Shown here piece by piece: positions 27,472 to 35,243 of a stretch of 64,000 bases of DNA (the stretch's first letter is position 1; each line of letters opens with the position of its first letter). A program made the translations under genes and the position numbers. The notes beneath the pieces are model-generated. The model was not told the origin of the DNA, ran no database searches, and was given only the letters and a program-made list of their open reading frames with translations. Source of the DNA: CAVWSM01 sp963798505. Its GTDB lineage: Bacteria; Actinomycetota; Actinomycetes; Jiangellales; Jiangellaceae. The DNA lies in assembly GCA_963798505.1 (NCBI GenBank), contig CAWCTX010000018.1:1-64000 (forward strand). The letters are read 5' to 3'.

Positions 27472-28701
27472 TCAGCCGGCGACCTGCGCCAGGCGCCGGG
27501 TGAGGTAGGCCCGCTCCGCGTCGGTGGCGGCCAGGCCGAGCGCGTCGCGGTAGGCCGCCGCTGCCTCGGATATCCGACCTTGCCGGCGTAGCAGGTCGGC
27601 GCGGGTGGCGGGGAGGAGGTGGTAGCCGGCCAGCGAGCCGGACGCCTCGAGCGCGTCGACGATGGCGAGACCGGCCGACGGCCCATCGGCCATCGCCACG
27701 GCCACGGCGCGGTTGAGCGCGACGACCGGGGACGGCGCCACGCGACTCAGCTCGTCATAGAGCCCGATGATCCGGCGCCAGTCGGTGCTGCCGAAGTCGG
27801 GAGCGATCGCATGACAGGCGGCGATCTCCGCCTGGATCCGGTAGGGACCGGCGAGGTCCCGCGGCAGCGCGCGCAGGAGCTGGGTGCCTTCGGCGACCTG
27901 GGCCTGGTTCCACTGCGCACGGTCCTGCTCGTCGAGTGTTATCAGGACACCGGACGCGTCGACGCGGGTCGATCGGCGCGCGTCATGCAGCAGCATCAAG
28001 GCAAGGAGTCCGCTGACCTCCGACTCGTCTGGCATCAGATGAGTCAGCAGGCGCGTCAGTCGGATTGATTCTTCGGTCAGCCCCTTGCGGATCAGGTCGG
28101 CTCCTGCGCTGGCGGAGTAGCCCTCGTTGAACAGCAGGTAGAGGACGGCGAGCACCCCGGCGGTTCGCTCGGGCAACAGGTCGGCTGGCGGGACCCGGTA
28201 GGGGATGCCGGCGTCGCGGATCTTGCGCTTGGCCCGGACGATGCGTTGCGCCATGGCGGGCTCGGCCGCCAGGAACGCGCGGGCAATCTCCGGGGTGGTC
28301 AGCCCAGCGACAACCCGTAGCGTCAGCGCGACGCGCGCGTCGAAGTCCAGCGCCGGGTGGCAGCAGGTGAAGATCAGCCGCAGCCGGTCGTCCTGCACAT
28401 CGTGCTGCTCCGGCGAGTCGTCATCAGGGAGCAGCGTCGCGACCTCGGCCAGCTTGGCCCGACCGACCGCCTGGCGGCGCAGATGGTCGGTGGCGCGGTT
28501 GCGCGCCGTGGTGGTCAGCCAGGCACCGGGGCGGGTCGGTATGCCGTCTCGTCGCCAGCGGTCCAACGCCACCGCGAAGGCTTCCTGCGCGCAGTCCTCG
28601 GCGAGGTCCCAGTCACCGGTCTGCCGGATCAGCGTCGCGACCAGCTGGCTCCACTCTTCGCGGAACGCCGCGGCGACCGCAGCCTCGACCTCGTCCGTCA
28701 C
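27472..28701 (-). CDS. ECF sigma factor of the ECF42 type (DUF6596)
   Basis: This 409-residue protein has sigma region 2 (VATLIRQTGDWDLAEDCAQE, TRPGAWLTTTARNRATDHLR), region 4 (RLIFTCCHPALDFDARVALT, PEIARAFLAAEPAMAQRIVR) and a long C-terminal DUF6596 region with TPR-like helices (ATRADLLRRQGRISEAAAAY). This is the ECF42 layout, in which no anti-sigma factor is needed and the C-terminal region controls activity. The GTG overlaps the stop of the YCII-like gene (GTGA), its characteristic partner. Its regulon cannot be told from sequence. Confidence 0.92.
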   Translation of the reverse strand: MTDEVEAAVAAAFREEWSQLVATLIRQTGDWDLAEDCAQEAFAVALDRWRRDGIPTRPGAWLTTTARNRATDHLRRQAVGRAKLAEVATLLPDDDSPEQHDVQDDRLRLIFTCCHPALDFDARVALTLRVVAGLTTPEIARAFLAAEPAMAQRIVRAKRKIRDAGIPYRVPPADLLPERTAGVLAVLYLLFNEGYSASAGADLIRKGLTEESIRLTRLLTHLMPDESEVSGLLALMLLHDARRSTRVDASGVLITLDEQDRAQWNQAQVAEGTQLLRALPRDLAGPYRIQAEIAACHAIAPDFGSTDWRRIIGLYDELSRVAPSPVVALNRAVAVAMADGPSAGLAIVDALEASGSLAGYHLLPATRADLLRRQGRISEAAAAYRDALGLAATDAERAYLTRRLAQVAG

Positions 28702-29036
28702 CGCTCCCAGACCGGTCGCACCTCGATGGTCCCGAAGCGCGCGAACGGGTGTCGAGAGGCAATGTCGATCGCCTCTGCGATGTCCGCGCAGTCGATGAGC
28801 GTCACCCCGCCGACGACATCCTTGGTCTCCGCGAACGGTCCGTCGGAGACGAGGGTCTCGGCGCCGCGTACTCGCACGCGCGCCGCCTCGGCCGATGGCC
28901 GGAGTCGCTGACCGCCGCGAAATACGCCGCGCCGATCAATCTCATCGAGCCACGCCCGGTGGACCGGGTCGGCGAACAGCTCCTCCTGGGTCGGCTGCGC
29001 CGACTCATCGGCGCGAATGATCAGCACGAACTGCAC
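28698..29036 (-). CDS. YCII-related (DGPF) protein, ECF42 partner
   Basis: This 112-residue protein has a ferredoxin-like fold of the YCII group: MQFVLIIRADESAQPTQEEL, a conserved DGPFAETKDVVGG motif, and AIDIASRHPFARFGTIEVRP at the end. Such DGPF proteins are nearly always encoded beside ECF42 sigma factors, and the GTGA overlap with the sigma gene supports co-translation. The start is GTG. A role in sensing or in the sigma target pathway is inferred; no enzyme activity can be assigned. Confidence 0.9.
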   Translation of the reverse strand: MQFVLIIRADESAQPTQEELFADPVHRAWLDEIDRRGVFRGGQRLRPSAEAARVRVRGAETLVSDGPFAETKDVVGGVTLIDCADIAEAIDIASRHPFARFGTIEVRPVWER

Positions 29037-29045
29037 GATGGCCGC

Positions 29046-30014
29046 TCAGGTGGTCGCGGACCGCCGCTGGGCGACCGCGTAGAGAGCGATGCTGGCGGCG
29101 ACACCGGCGTTGAGCGACTCGACCTCGCTCGCCATCGGGATTCGGACGAGCTGGTCGCAGGCCTCCCCGACAACGCGGGACAGGCCCTTTCCCTCGGAGC
29201 CCACGACGATGGCCAGCGGCGCATCGGCCAAAGCCAGCTCGCCGATGTCGGTGTCACCGTCGGCGGCGAGGCCGACGACGAAGACACCCGCCTTGGCATA
29301 TTCGCGCAGCTGCCGGGCGAGGTTGGCGGTGCGCGCGACCGGCAGCCGCGACGCGGCGCCGGCTGACGTCTTCCAGGCGCCGGCCGTCATGCCGGCCGAC
29401 CGTCGCTCGGGGACGAGCACGCCATGCGCACCGAAGGCCGCGGCCGAACGCACGACGGCGCCGAGGTTGCGCGGGTCGGTCACGCTATCGAGCGCCACGA
29501 CCAGAGCGGGCTCGTCGCGCTCGAAGGCCACATCGAGCAGGTCGTCCGGGTGGGCATAGTCGTACGGCGGAATCTGCAGCACCAGCCCCTGATGTACGGC
29601 CCCGTCGGTGATGCGATCCAGCTCCACGCGAGGCGCCTCGAGCATCGGCAGGCCGCGATCGGAGGCGAGCTTGATGGCTTCCTTGACCCGGTCGTCGGAG
29701 TCGATGCGGGAGGCGACGTACAGCGTCTTGACCGGGATGTGGGCCCGCAGCGCCTCGAGCACCGAGTTGCGCCCGGCGATGGTCTCGGGGGCGTCCCCGC
29801 GCGAACCGCTGCGACGACCGGCCGACGGCGCACGACCCCCGGCCTTCTTGGCCGCGGCGCCACGGCGCGACGCGACATGCGCGACGCGGTCCTCTGCCTT
29901 CGGTGTCGGCCCCTTGCCCTCGAGCCCGCGCCGGCGGATGCCGCCGGAGCCGACGGTGCGCGGCTTCTTGGACGTCTTGCGGATCGCGCCGCGGCGCTGC
30001 GAGTTGCCGGCCAT
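29046..30014 (-). CDS. rlmB: 23S rRNA (guanosine-2'-O) methyltransferase, RlmB/TrmH family
   Basis: The enzyme methylates a guanosine ribose in 23S rRNA. The 322-residue protein has a long basic N-terminal extension (residues 1-80, Lys/Arg/Gly rich), a SpoU substrate-binding domain (TIAGRNSVLEALRAHIPVKT), and the SPOUT knot with ALDSVTDPRNLGAVVRSAAA, VGSEGKGLSRVV and IPMASEVESLNAGVAASI. Its start overlaps the cysS stop (TGATG), reproducing the cysS-rlmB pair common in actinobacteria. The basic extension is typical of this phylum. Confidence 0.95.
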   Translation of the reverse strand: MAGNSQRRGAIRKTSKKPRTVGSGGIRRRGLEGKGPTPKAEDRVAHVASRRGAAAKKAGGRAPSAGRRSGSRGDAPETIAGRNSVLEALRAHIPVKTLYVASRIDSDDRVKEAIKLASDRGLPMLEAPRVELDRITDGAVHQGLVLQIPPYDYAHPDDLLDVAFERDEPALVVALDSVTDPRNLGAVVRSAAAFGAHGVLVPERRSAGMTAGAWKTSAGAASRLPVARTANLARQLREYAKAGVFVVGLAADGDTDIGELALADAPLAIVVGSEGKGLSRVVGEACDQLVRIPMASEVESLNAGVAASIALYAVAQRRSATT

Positions 30015-31438
30015 CAGCCCTCACCCTCCCCGAGGCTCCAGCGCGGGCCGCTGGGGGTGTCCTCGACGGCGATGCCCGCGGCGTTGAGCCGGTCGCGAAC
30101 CGCGTCAGCCGTGGCGAAGTCGCGCTCGGCGCGGGCGACCCGACGCCGATCCAGCGCATCGGCCACCAGCGCATCGAGCGCCAACCGCAGCCGGTCGTCT
30201 CCGCTGATCCGGTCACCCGTCCAGGCCGGGTCGTAGGGGTCGAGGCCGAGCACGGCGAGCATGCCTCGCACCTCTGCGGCGACCTTGGCGACGTCGGATG
30301 TGCCGGGCTCGGCCAGCAGGCGATTGCCCTCGCGGACGTGTTCCTGCAGGACGGCGATGGCCGCCGGTGTCGCCAGGTCGTCATCCATGGCATCGACAAA
30401 CGCCAGCGGCAGCTGGGGCGCAGCCTCCACTGTCCCGTGCACTTCGGCCGCGCGGGCGAGGAAGCCCTCGATGCGGCGGAACGTCGCGGCCGCTTCGTCG
30501 AGCGACTCGAAGGAGAACTCCAACGTCGACCGGTAGTGCGCGGCGACCACGTAGTAGCGCAGCTCGATGGGTCGGGCCCGCTTGACCACCTCGGGGACGA
30601 GCAGCGAGTTGCCAAGCGACTTGCTCATCTTCTCCCCGGCGGTGGTGAGCCAGGCGTTGTGCATCCAATAGCGCACGAACGGCAGGCCGGACGCCCGCGA
30701 CTGCGCCAGCTCGTTCTCGTGGTGCGGGAAGCGCAGGTCGATGCCGCCGCCGTGGATGTCGAACTCCGGGCCGAGGAACTTCATCGCCATGGCGGAGCAC
30801 TCGATATGCCAGCCCGGACGACCACGGCCCCACGGCGTCGGCCATGACGCGCTCTCCGGCTCGGACTCCTTGCGACCTTTCCACAGCGCGAAGTCGCGGG
30901 GGTCGCGCTTGCCGCGCGGGTCGGCATCGGCCGCCGACTCCATGTCGTCGAGACGCTGGTGTGACAGTCGGCCGTACTCGGGCCACGACCGGACGTCGAA
31001 GTAGACGTCACCCGAGCCGTCCGGGGCGACATAGGCGTGCCCGCGGTCGATCAGCTCCTCGATGAGCCCGATCATCTCCGGGACGGCCCCGGTCGCGCGC
31101 GGCTCGTAGGTCGGCGGCAGCACGCCCAGCAGGCTGTAGGCGCGCGTCACCTCCCGCTCGTAGAGGTAGGCGTGTGCCCACCACTCGCGCCCTTCCTCGG
31201 CCGACTTGAGCAGGATCTTGTCGTCGATGTCGGTGATGTTGCGGACGTAGGTGACGTCGAAACCGCTGTGTGTTAGCCAGCGACGCAGCACGTCGAAGTT
31301 GACCGCCGACCGGATGTGCCCGATGTGCGGCGCGCTCTGCACGGTGAGACCGCAGACGTAGATCCCGACCTTGCCCGGCTCCCTGGGGTCGAAGTCGCGG
31401 ATCTCCCGCGCGGCGGTGTCGTACAGGCGCAAGGTCAC
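30014..31438 (-). CDS. cysS: Cysteinyl-tRNA synthetase
   Basis: CysS charges tRNA-Cys. The 474-residue enzyme has HIGH at residues 38-41 (SAPHIGHIRSAVNF), KMSKS in GEKMSKSLGNSLLV, and zinc-type cysteine/histidine ligands (C29 in YVCGLTV, and GWHIECSAMAM). The anticodon-binding C-terminus has RRVARAERDFATADAVRDRL. It is divergent from the DUF202 genes and overlaps rlmB by one base. The normal neighbour ispF is displaced by about 1 kb. Confidence 0.97.
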   Translation of the reverse strand: MTLRLYDTAAREIRDFDPREPGKVGIYVCGLTVQSAPHIGHIRSAVNFDVLRRWLTHSGFDVTYVRNITDIDDKILLKSAEEGREWWAHAYLYEREVTRAYSLLGVLPPTYEPRATGAVPEMIGLIEELIDRGHAYVAPDGSGDVYFDVRSWPEYGRLSHQRLDDMESAADADPRGKRDPRDFALWKGRKESEPESASWPTPWGRGRPGWHIECSAMAMKFLGPEFDIHGGGIDLRFPHHENELAQSRASGLPFVRYWMHNAWLTTAGEKMSKSLGNSLLVPEVVKRARPIELRYYVVAAHYRSTLEFSFESLDEAAATFRRIEGFLARAAEVHGTVEAAPQLPLAFVDAMDDDLATPAAIAVLQEHVREGNRLLAEPGTSDVAKVAAEVRGMLAVLGLDPYDPAWTGDRISGDDRLRLALDALVADALDRRRVARAERDFATADAVRDRLNAAGIAVEDTPSGPRWSLGEGEG

Positions 31439-31470
31439 CGCTCAAGGGTACGGTCTGCGACCCTTGAGCC

Positions 31471-31809
31471 GTGACCGAGCAGGAGGCGCACCCCGACTAC
31501 AGGTACACGCTCGCCAACGAGCGCACCTACCTCGCGTACGTCCGCACCGCGCTCGCCCTCGACGCGGCGGGACTGGCCGCGGCCCAGTTCCTCACCGACC
31601 TCGGTCCCGACTGGCTGCGCGGTGTGGTCGCCACCGCCCTTGTCATGTCTGGCGTGCTCCTCTCGCTCGGCGCCTACCGGCGATGGGCAGCGAACGATGC
31701 CGCCGTACGACGTGACGCGCCGTTGCCGGCAACCTCGATGCCCATCGCGCTGGCGGTCGCCGCCGTGGTGATCTCGCTCGCCGCCCTGGCGCTGATCCTC
31801 ACCGACTGA
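31471..31809 (+). CDS. DUF202/YidH-like membrane protein
   Basis: The 112-residue protein has three membrane helices. Its N-terminus (YTLANERTYLAYVRTALALD) is the hallmark NERTxLAxxRT motif of the DUF202/YidH family. Function is unknown. GTG at 31471 follows the cysS start region, so both promoters lie in the same 32-base gap. It is the first of two adjacent DUF202 genes that appear to be co-transcribed. Confidence 0.9.
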   Translation: MTEQEAHPDYRYTLANERTYLAYVRTALALDAAGLAAAQFLTDLGPDWLRGVVATALVMSGVLLSLGAYRRWAANDAAVRRDAPLPATSMPIALAVAAVVISLAALALILTD

Positions 31810-31817
31810 CCGCACCG

Positions 31818-32171
31818 ATGCCTCGAGACTGGCGTGACGAAGGACCCGACGAGATCTACGAGTCGGCGACCCAGCTGGAGCGCACGACCATGTCCTGGCA
31901 GCGCACCGCCCTCGCCTTGGGGGTGAACGGGGCGTTGCTGGTGCGCCTTGCGATCACCGAGTCGTCGCTGCTCTGGCCGTTGGGGATCGCGGTGCTCGGC
32001 GCGGCCTGGCTCATGTGGTGGGCGGCATTCCGGGCCTACGGGCGGCGGCGCGGCCGGCCGATCGGCGGTGTGCTGCTCACCCGGGGACGTGCCCGGTTGA
32101 TCACGGCGGGTCTCCTGGCCGTCGGCGTTCTCGCGGCCGGCGGGTCGTTCGTCCCGCTCCTCTCCCGTTGA
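31818..32171 (+). CDS. DUF202 membrane protein
   Basis: The 117-residue product starts with an acidic segment (MPRDWRDEGPDEIYESATQL), followed by the family motif LERTTMSWQRTALALGV and three membrane helices. A short basic cytosolic loop (YGRRRGRP) sits between helices two and three. It begins 8 bases after the upstream DUF202 gene. The two may form a heteromeric membrane complex, which is inference from adjacency. Its stop lies within an inverted-repeat terminator. Confidence 0.9.
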   Translation: MPRDWRDEGPDEIYESATQLERTTMSWQRTALALGVNGALLVRLAITESSLLWPLGIAVLGAAWLMWWAAFRAYGRRRGRPIGGVLLTRGRARLITAGLLAVGVLAAGGSFVPLLSR

Positions 32172-32227
32172 TCATGGCGGAGATGTGATCATTTCCGAGA
32201 TTTGATCACACCTTGGCCATGATCAAC
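32167..32227. terminator. Double nested inverted repeat after the DUF202 pair
   Basis: GTTGATCATGGC (32167-32178) pairs perfectly with 32216-32227. Inside it, TGTGATCA (32184-32191) pairs perfectly with 32203-32210. The symmetric 5-base gaps give a long, two-part stem with an 11-base loop. It overlaps the DUF202 stop codon. It is probably a terminator; the four TGATCA-type sites make it also look like a protein-binding or repeat element. Confidence 0.6.
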
Positions 32228-32318
32228 GTCGGGAAGGCGTGGGCGCAGAAAATGTCGCGCGCTCACCCGGACCGGGTTTGTAGGGTGGTGGGTACACGTG
32301 AAGGGAGGTGGTCCGTCG

Positions 32319-32357
32319 ATGCATAAGACTCGGACTCGTGAGGTGGCTGTCCGCTAG
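32319..32357 (+). CDS. Possible 12-codon ORF or leader peptide
   Basis: The frame reads MHKTRTREVAVR and stop. It is preceded, 10 bases away, by GGAGG inside AAGGGAGGTGG, one of the best ribosome-binding sites in the window, and by a TAGGGT -10-like element 33 bases before the start. No gene in the same direction follows it: the next gene is ispF on the opposite strand. It could be a translated small protein, a leader peptide left without its target, or chance. Its Arg/Thr/Lys-rich composition is not that of a transmembrane peptide. Confidence 0.35.
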   Translation: MHKTRTREVAVR

Positions 32358-32425
32358 CCGCTGTCCGATGGACGTGACCTAGATCCGCCCCGTCAGACTC
32401 GGCGGCGAATCCTTCGACAGTCACC

Positions 32426-32494
32426 CGGCCCCCGAGCGTCGGCCCTAGTCCAGCCGACCCGCGCGCGACAGCGTGCGGAAGTGCTCGGGGGCCG
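32426..32494. terminator. Hairpin just beyond ispF
   Basis: CGGCCCCCGAGC (32426-32437) pairs perfectly with GCTCGGGGGCCG (32483-32494). The loop holds a smaller GTCGG/CCGAC stem. It begins 2 bases past the ispF stop on the minus strand, so it is a likely terminator of ispD-ispF. Confidence 0.65.
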
Positions 32495-32496
32495 AC

Positions 32497-32994
32497 CTAT
32501 GCCCTGGGCTCGGTGGGTTCGGGGAACACGAGCGCGGTCGCTACCGCGGCCAGCCCCTCGCCGCGACCGGTAAGCCCGAGACCGTCGGTCGTCGTGCCCG
32601 CCACGCTGACGGGGGCCCCGCACGCCTCGGAGAGCGCGGCTTCGGCCTCGGCCCGGCGCGATCCGATGCGCGGGCGGTTGCCGATCACCTGCACGGAGAC
32701 GTTGCCGATCTCATATCCGGCGGCACGGATCAGCCGCGCCGCCTCGGCGAGAAGCCGTACGCCAGAGGCGCCGGCCAGGTCCGGCCGCCCGGTGCCGAAA
32801 TGCGTACCAAGATCACCGAGGCCAGCCGCGGCGAACAGCGCGTCGCACGCGGCGTGCGCGGCGACGTCACCGTCGGAGTGCCCCGCGCAGCCGGCCGGCT
32901 CGTCGGGCCAGAGCAGGCCGGCAACCCAGCACGGACGTCCGCTCTCCAATGGGTGGACGTCGACTCCGGTGCCGACCCGCGGACGAGCGTTCAT
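32497..32994 (-). CDS. ispF: 2-C-methyl-D-erythritol 2,4-cyclodiphosphate synthase
   Basis: IspF catalyses the cyclisation step of the MEP isoprenoid pathway. The 165-residue protein has metal ligands D12 and H14 (GTGVDVHPLESG) and H47 in GHSDGDVAAHAACDALFAA. GDLGTHFGTGRP and a C-terminal EGLAAVATALVFP follow. It overlaps the ispD stop by 4 bases (ATGA), so the two are translationally coupled. Confidence 0.96.
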   Translation of the reverse strand: MNARPRVGTGVDVHPLESGRPCWVAGLLWPDEPAGCAGHSDGDVAAHAACDALFAAAGLGDLGTHFGTGRPDLAGASGVRLLAEAARLIRAAGYEIGNVSVQVIGNRPRIGSRRAEAEAALSEACGAPVSVAGTTTDGLGLTGRGEGLAAVATALVFPEPTEPRA

Positions 32995-33677
32995 GCCGGC
33001 CGCCGCGCGGTGAGCAGGGTCTCGGCCAGCATCAGGTCAAGCGGCCGGGTGACCTTGAACGCCTCATCCGAGCCGGGGACGACGTGGACTGCGAGGCCGA
33101 GTCGTTCGACCAGCGCCGCATCGTCGGTCGCCTCCACATCGCCGGCCGTCGCGTGCGCGCGCTCCAGCACTGAACGCCGGAAGCCTTGCGGCGTCTGAAT
33201 TGCTCGCAGGTGTGCACGGTCGGGTGTGCCGACGACGGCGCCCTCGTTGTTGACCCGCTTGACGGTGTCACTGACCGGGATGCCCGGCACGACCGCGTCG
33301 TGGCCGTCCCGTACGGCGGCAGCCACTGCGGCGACCAGGGCGGGCGGCACCAGCGGGCGGGCGGCGTCGTGCACGAGCACGATGTCGACGTCGGGCGGCA
33401 GGACGGCCAGCGCCTGGGCGACGGACTGCTGGCGGGTGTCGCCGCCGGTGACGATGTGCAGCCGCGCGGAGCCGACGACGGGGTCGAGCAGCTCCCGTAC
33501 GGCGTCGACGTCGGCAGCCGGAGCGGCCACGACGATCACGGGAATGTCCGCGGCGACGAGGGCCCGAACGGCGTGGACCAGCAACGGCTCACCCGCGAGC
33601 ATGCGCAACGCCTTCGGGCCGCCTGGTCCGAGGCGGACGCCGCTGCCGGCGGCGGGGACGAGGGCGGCGGTGGTCAT
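32991..33677 (-). CDS. ispD: 2-C-methyl-D-erythritol 4-phosphate cytidylyltransferase
   Basis: IspD makes CDP-methylerythritol in the MEP pathway. The protein of about 228 residues begins MTTAALVPAAGSGVRLGPGG, with the nucleotide-binding lysine in PKALRML. It also has VLVHDAARPLVPP, GIPVSDTVKRV and QTPQGFRRSVLERAH. ATG at 33677 is preferred over upstream 33695 as it gives the canonical N-terminus. It is the middle gene of carD-ispD-ispF, separated from carD by a strong hairpin. Confidence 0.95.
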   Translation of the reverse strand: MTTAALVPAAGSGVRLGPGGPKALRMLAGEPLLVHAVRALVAADIPVIVVAAPAADVDAVRELLDPVVGSARLHIVTGGDTRQQSVAQALAVLPPDVDIVLVHDAARPLVPPALVAAVAAAVRDGHDAVVPGIPVSDTVKRVNNEGAVVGTPDRAHLRAIQTPQGFRRSVLERAHATAGDVEATDDAALVERLGLAVHVVPGSDEAFKVTRPLDLMLAETLLTARRPA

Positions 33678-33753
33678 CGCGAGGGAGTCTGCCAACTCCC
33701 GGGGGACTCCGCCCCCCGGGGACCCCCCACCGTCGGCACCTCACAGCAGAAGA

Positions 33754-33781
33754 CGGCCCCCGGCGGGATCGCCGGGGGCCG
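33754..33781. terminator. Hairpin between carD and ispD
   Basis: CGGCCCCCGGCG/CGCCGGGGGCCG forms a perfect 12-bp stem with loop GGAT. It lies about 38 bases past the carD stop on the minus strand. It would end or attenuate carD transcription before ispD. Confidence 0.8.
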
Positions 33782-33819
33782 CGCTAGTAATGGGCAAGGG
33801 ACATAGGCAAGGGCGGGGC

Positions 33820-34302
33820 TCAGCTGGCGAGCACCTCGTCGAGCAGGGCTTCGGCCTTGTCCTCGTTGGTGCGCTCGGCCAGGGCGAGCTCGGAGACGAG
33901 GACTGCCCGCGCCTTGGCGAGCACGCGCTTCTCTCCGGCCGACAGGCCGCGGTCACGCTCGCGGCGCCACAGGTCGCGAACGACCTCCGCCACCTTGATG
34001 ACGTCGCCGGACGCGAGCTTTTCGACATTGGCCTTGTAGCGGCGCGACCAGTTGGTTGGCTCCTCGGTGTGCGGCGCGCGCAGCACCTCGAACACCCGGT
34101 CCAGACCGGCCTGGTCGACCACGTCGCGGACGCCCACCAGGTCGCAGTTGTCAGCGGGAACGCGGACGGTCAGGTCGCCCTGGGCGACCTTGAGCACGAG
34201 ATAGAGACGCTCCTCACCTTTGATCACCCGGGTCTCGATCGCCTCAATGAGGGCCGCCCCATGCTGGGGGTAGACAACTGTCTCGCCGACCTGAAAAGTC
34301 AT
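33820..34302 (-). CDS. carD: CarD-family RNA polymerase-binding regulator
   Basis: CarD binds the RNA polymerase beta subunit and stabilises open promoter complexes, chiefly at rRNA promoters. The 160-residue protein has the N-terminal CarD_TRCF Tudor-like domain (FQVGETVVYPQHGAALIEAI, GEERLYLVLKVAQGDLTVRV) and a C-terminal helical DNA-binding part (EPTNWSRRYKANVEKLASGD, GLSAGEKRVLAKARAVLVSE). Length and sequence match actinobacterial CarD. It has GGAAAGGGG as a ribosome-binding site and is probably transcribed from its own promoter near 34340. Confidence 0.97.
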   Translation of the reverse strand: MTFQVGETVVYPQHGAALIEAIETRVIKGEERLYLVLKVAQGDLTVRVPADNCDLVGVRDVVDQAGLDRVFEVLRAPHTEEPTNWSRRYKANVEKLASGDVIKVAEVVRDLWRRERDRGLSAGEKRVLAKARAVLVSELALAERTNEDKAEALLDEVLAS

Positions 34303-34442
34303 GTGTCTTCATACCCCTTTCCTGGTGACCAGGGTAACACGCGCCGACGACGGCACCTGTGCTGTTTGCCCAGGTCAGTGCCTTGACAAACACCACAGTG
34401 CGTGCTTAGGAAGCCAAGCATTGCAACGATTTCAGGGCCCGC

Positions 34443-35243
34443 ATGCACATCGCGCGGCAGGCGGCGCATACTAAGCGCGTGGGCGGGCCGGGGCTTCCGG
34501 ACGAAGGGCTACCACCCCCTGACGGGTGGCGGCAACGGACCCCCGCGAACGGCCTCCCCGATCCCGATAGCGTCGTCATCCCCGACGACATTGCCGAGCT
34601 CGAGCCCGACGTCCGCACCTACTACCGCGAGCTGGTTCGCAGGCAGCATTCAGATGCGATGCGGCGGGTGTTTCTCACACGTCGGTGGGAGCGGTTCGGG
34701 TTGTCCGGCCCGATCGTCGTCGCCATCCTCTGCGTCGTCGCGCTGTTCGGCAGCCTGGCCAGCATCGTCGTGCCCCGCGCCCCTTACCGGCCGGTGGCCG
34801 AGCCGCTGGCGGAGAACGGCACCCGCGTCGGCGAGGTGGGCGGGCTGCTGCCCGAGGCGACGTTGAGCCTCCTGGGCGAGCCCGTCGAGGTGCGCAACCG
34901 CCGCCCGGCCGTCCTCGCCCTGGTGCCGCCCGGCTGCAGCGACTGCGGCAACCGGCTCGACACGGTCTACGCCGAGGCCAAGCAGGAACGGCTCGGGTTC
35001 GACATCATCGGGGCGCCCGCCGACGAGGACCTGCTCCGCCAGGTCGACCGTGACACCGGCAACGGCGGTGCCGACGTCCTGCTCGACCCGCAGGGCGTGC
35101 TGGCCAACACCTATGACGCCGATGAGCTGACCGTGCTGGCCGTCGCGCCCGATGGCACCATCGCCGAGATCATCCACGACCCTGGCCCGTCGGACCGGTT
35201 GGGCCGCACCTTCGACCGCATGCTCACGTCGGACCACGTGTGA
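34443..35243 (+). CDS. Membrane-anchored thioredoxin-fold protein
   Basis: The protein has an N-terminal cytosolic region of about 75 residues, one membrane helix (about residues 90-110: GPIVVAILCVVALFGSLASI) and an extracytoplasmic thioredoxin-like domain with PPGCSDCGNRLDTVY, a CxxC motif of the TlpA/ResA type. The domain ends NGGADVLLDPQGVLANTYDA. It probably acts as a thiol-disulfide protein outside the membrane. The start could be ATG 34443 or GTG 34479; the second fits the proposed promoter gap better. The stop overlaps the UbiA gene by 4 bases. Partner proteins are not evident. Confidence 0.75.
   Translation: MHIARQAAHTKRVGGPGLPDEGLPPPDGWRQRTPANGLPDPDSVVIPDDIAELEPDVRTYYRELVRRQHSDAMRRVFLTRRWERFGLSGPIVVAILCVVALFGSLASIVVPRAPYRPVAEPLAENGTRVGEVGGLLPEATLSLLGEPVEVRNRRPAVLALVPPGCSDCGNRLDTVYAEAKQERLGFDIIGAPADEDLLRQVDRDTGNGGADVLLDPQGVLANTYDADELTVLAVAPDGTIAEIIHDPGPSDRLGRTFDRMLTSDHV

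Larger units (their letters stand above)
32172..32496. other. 325-base intergenic region between DUF202 and ispF
   Basis: From left to right this gap holds the nested inverted repeat, a plus-strand TAGGGT (32281-32286) that could be a -10 element, a strong Shine-Dalgarno-like AAGGGAGGTGG (32301-32311), a 12-codon reading frame (32319-32357), the direct repeat GCTGTCCG (32346-32353 and 32360-32367), and the ispF hairpin. No longer gene is supported. Confidence 0.5.

Noticed and set aside
30014..31438. T-box-type regulation of cysS
   Set aside because: Only 32 bases separate cysS and the divergent DUF202 start, too short for a T-box, and no cysteine-codon leader is seen on its strand.
32319..32357. 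Known ribosomal small protein (bL37/bS22 type)
   Set aside because: MHKTRTREVAVR does not match the Lys-rich sequences of these proteins, and 12 residues is too short.
34400..34440. A second tRNA near 34.4 kb
   Set aside because: A stem-loop-like run occurs, but no cloverleaf with D and T arms can be folded.
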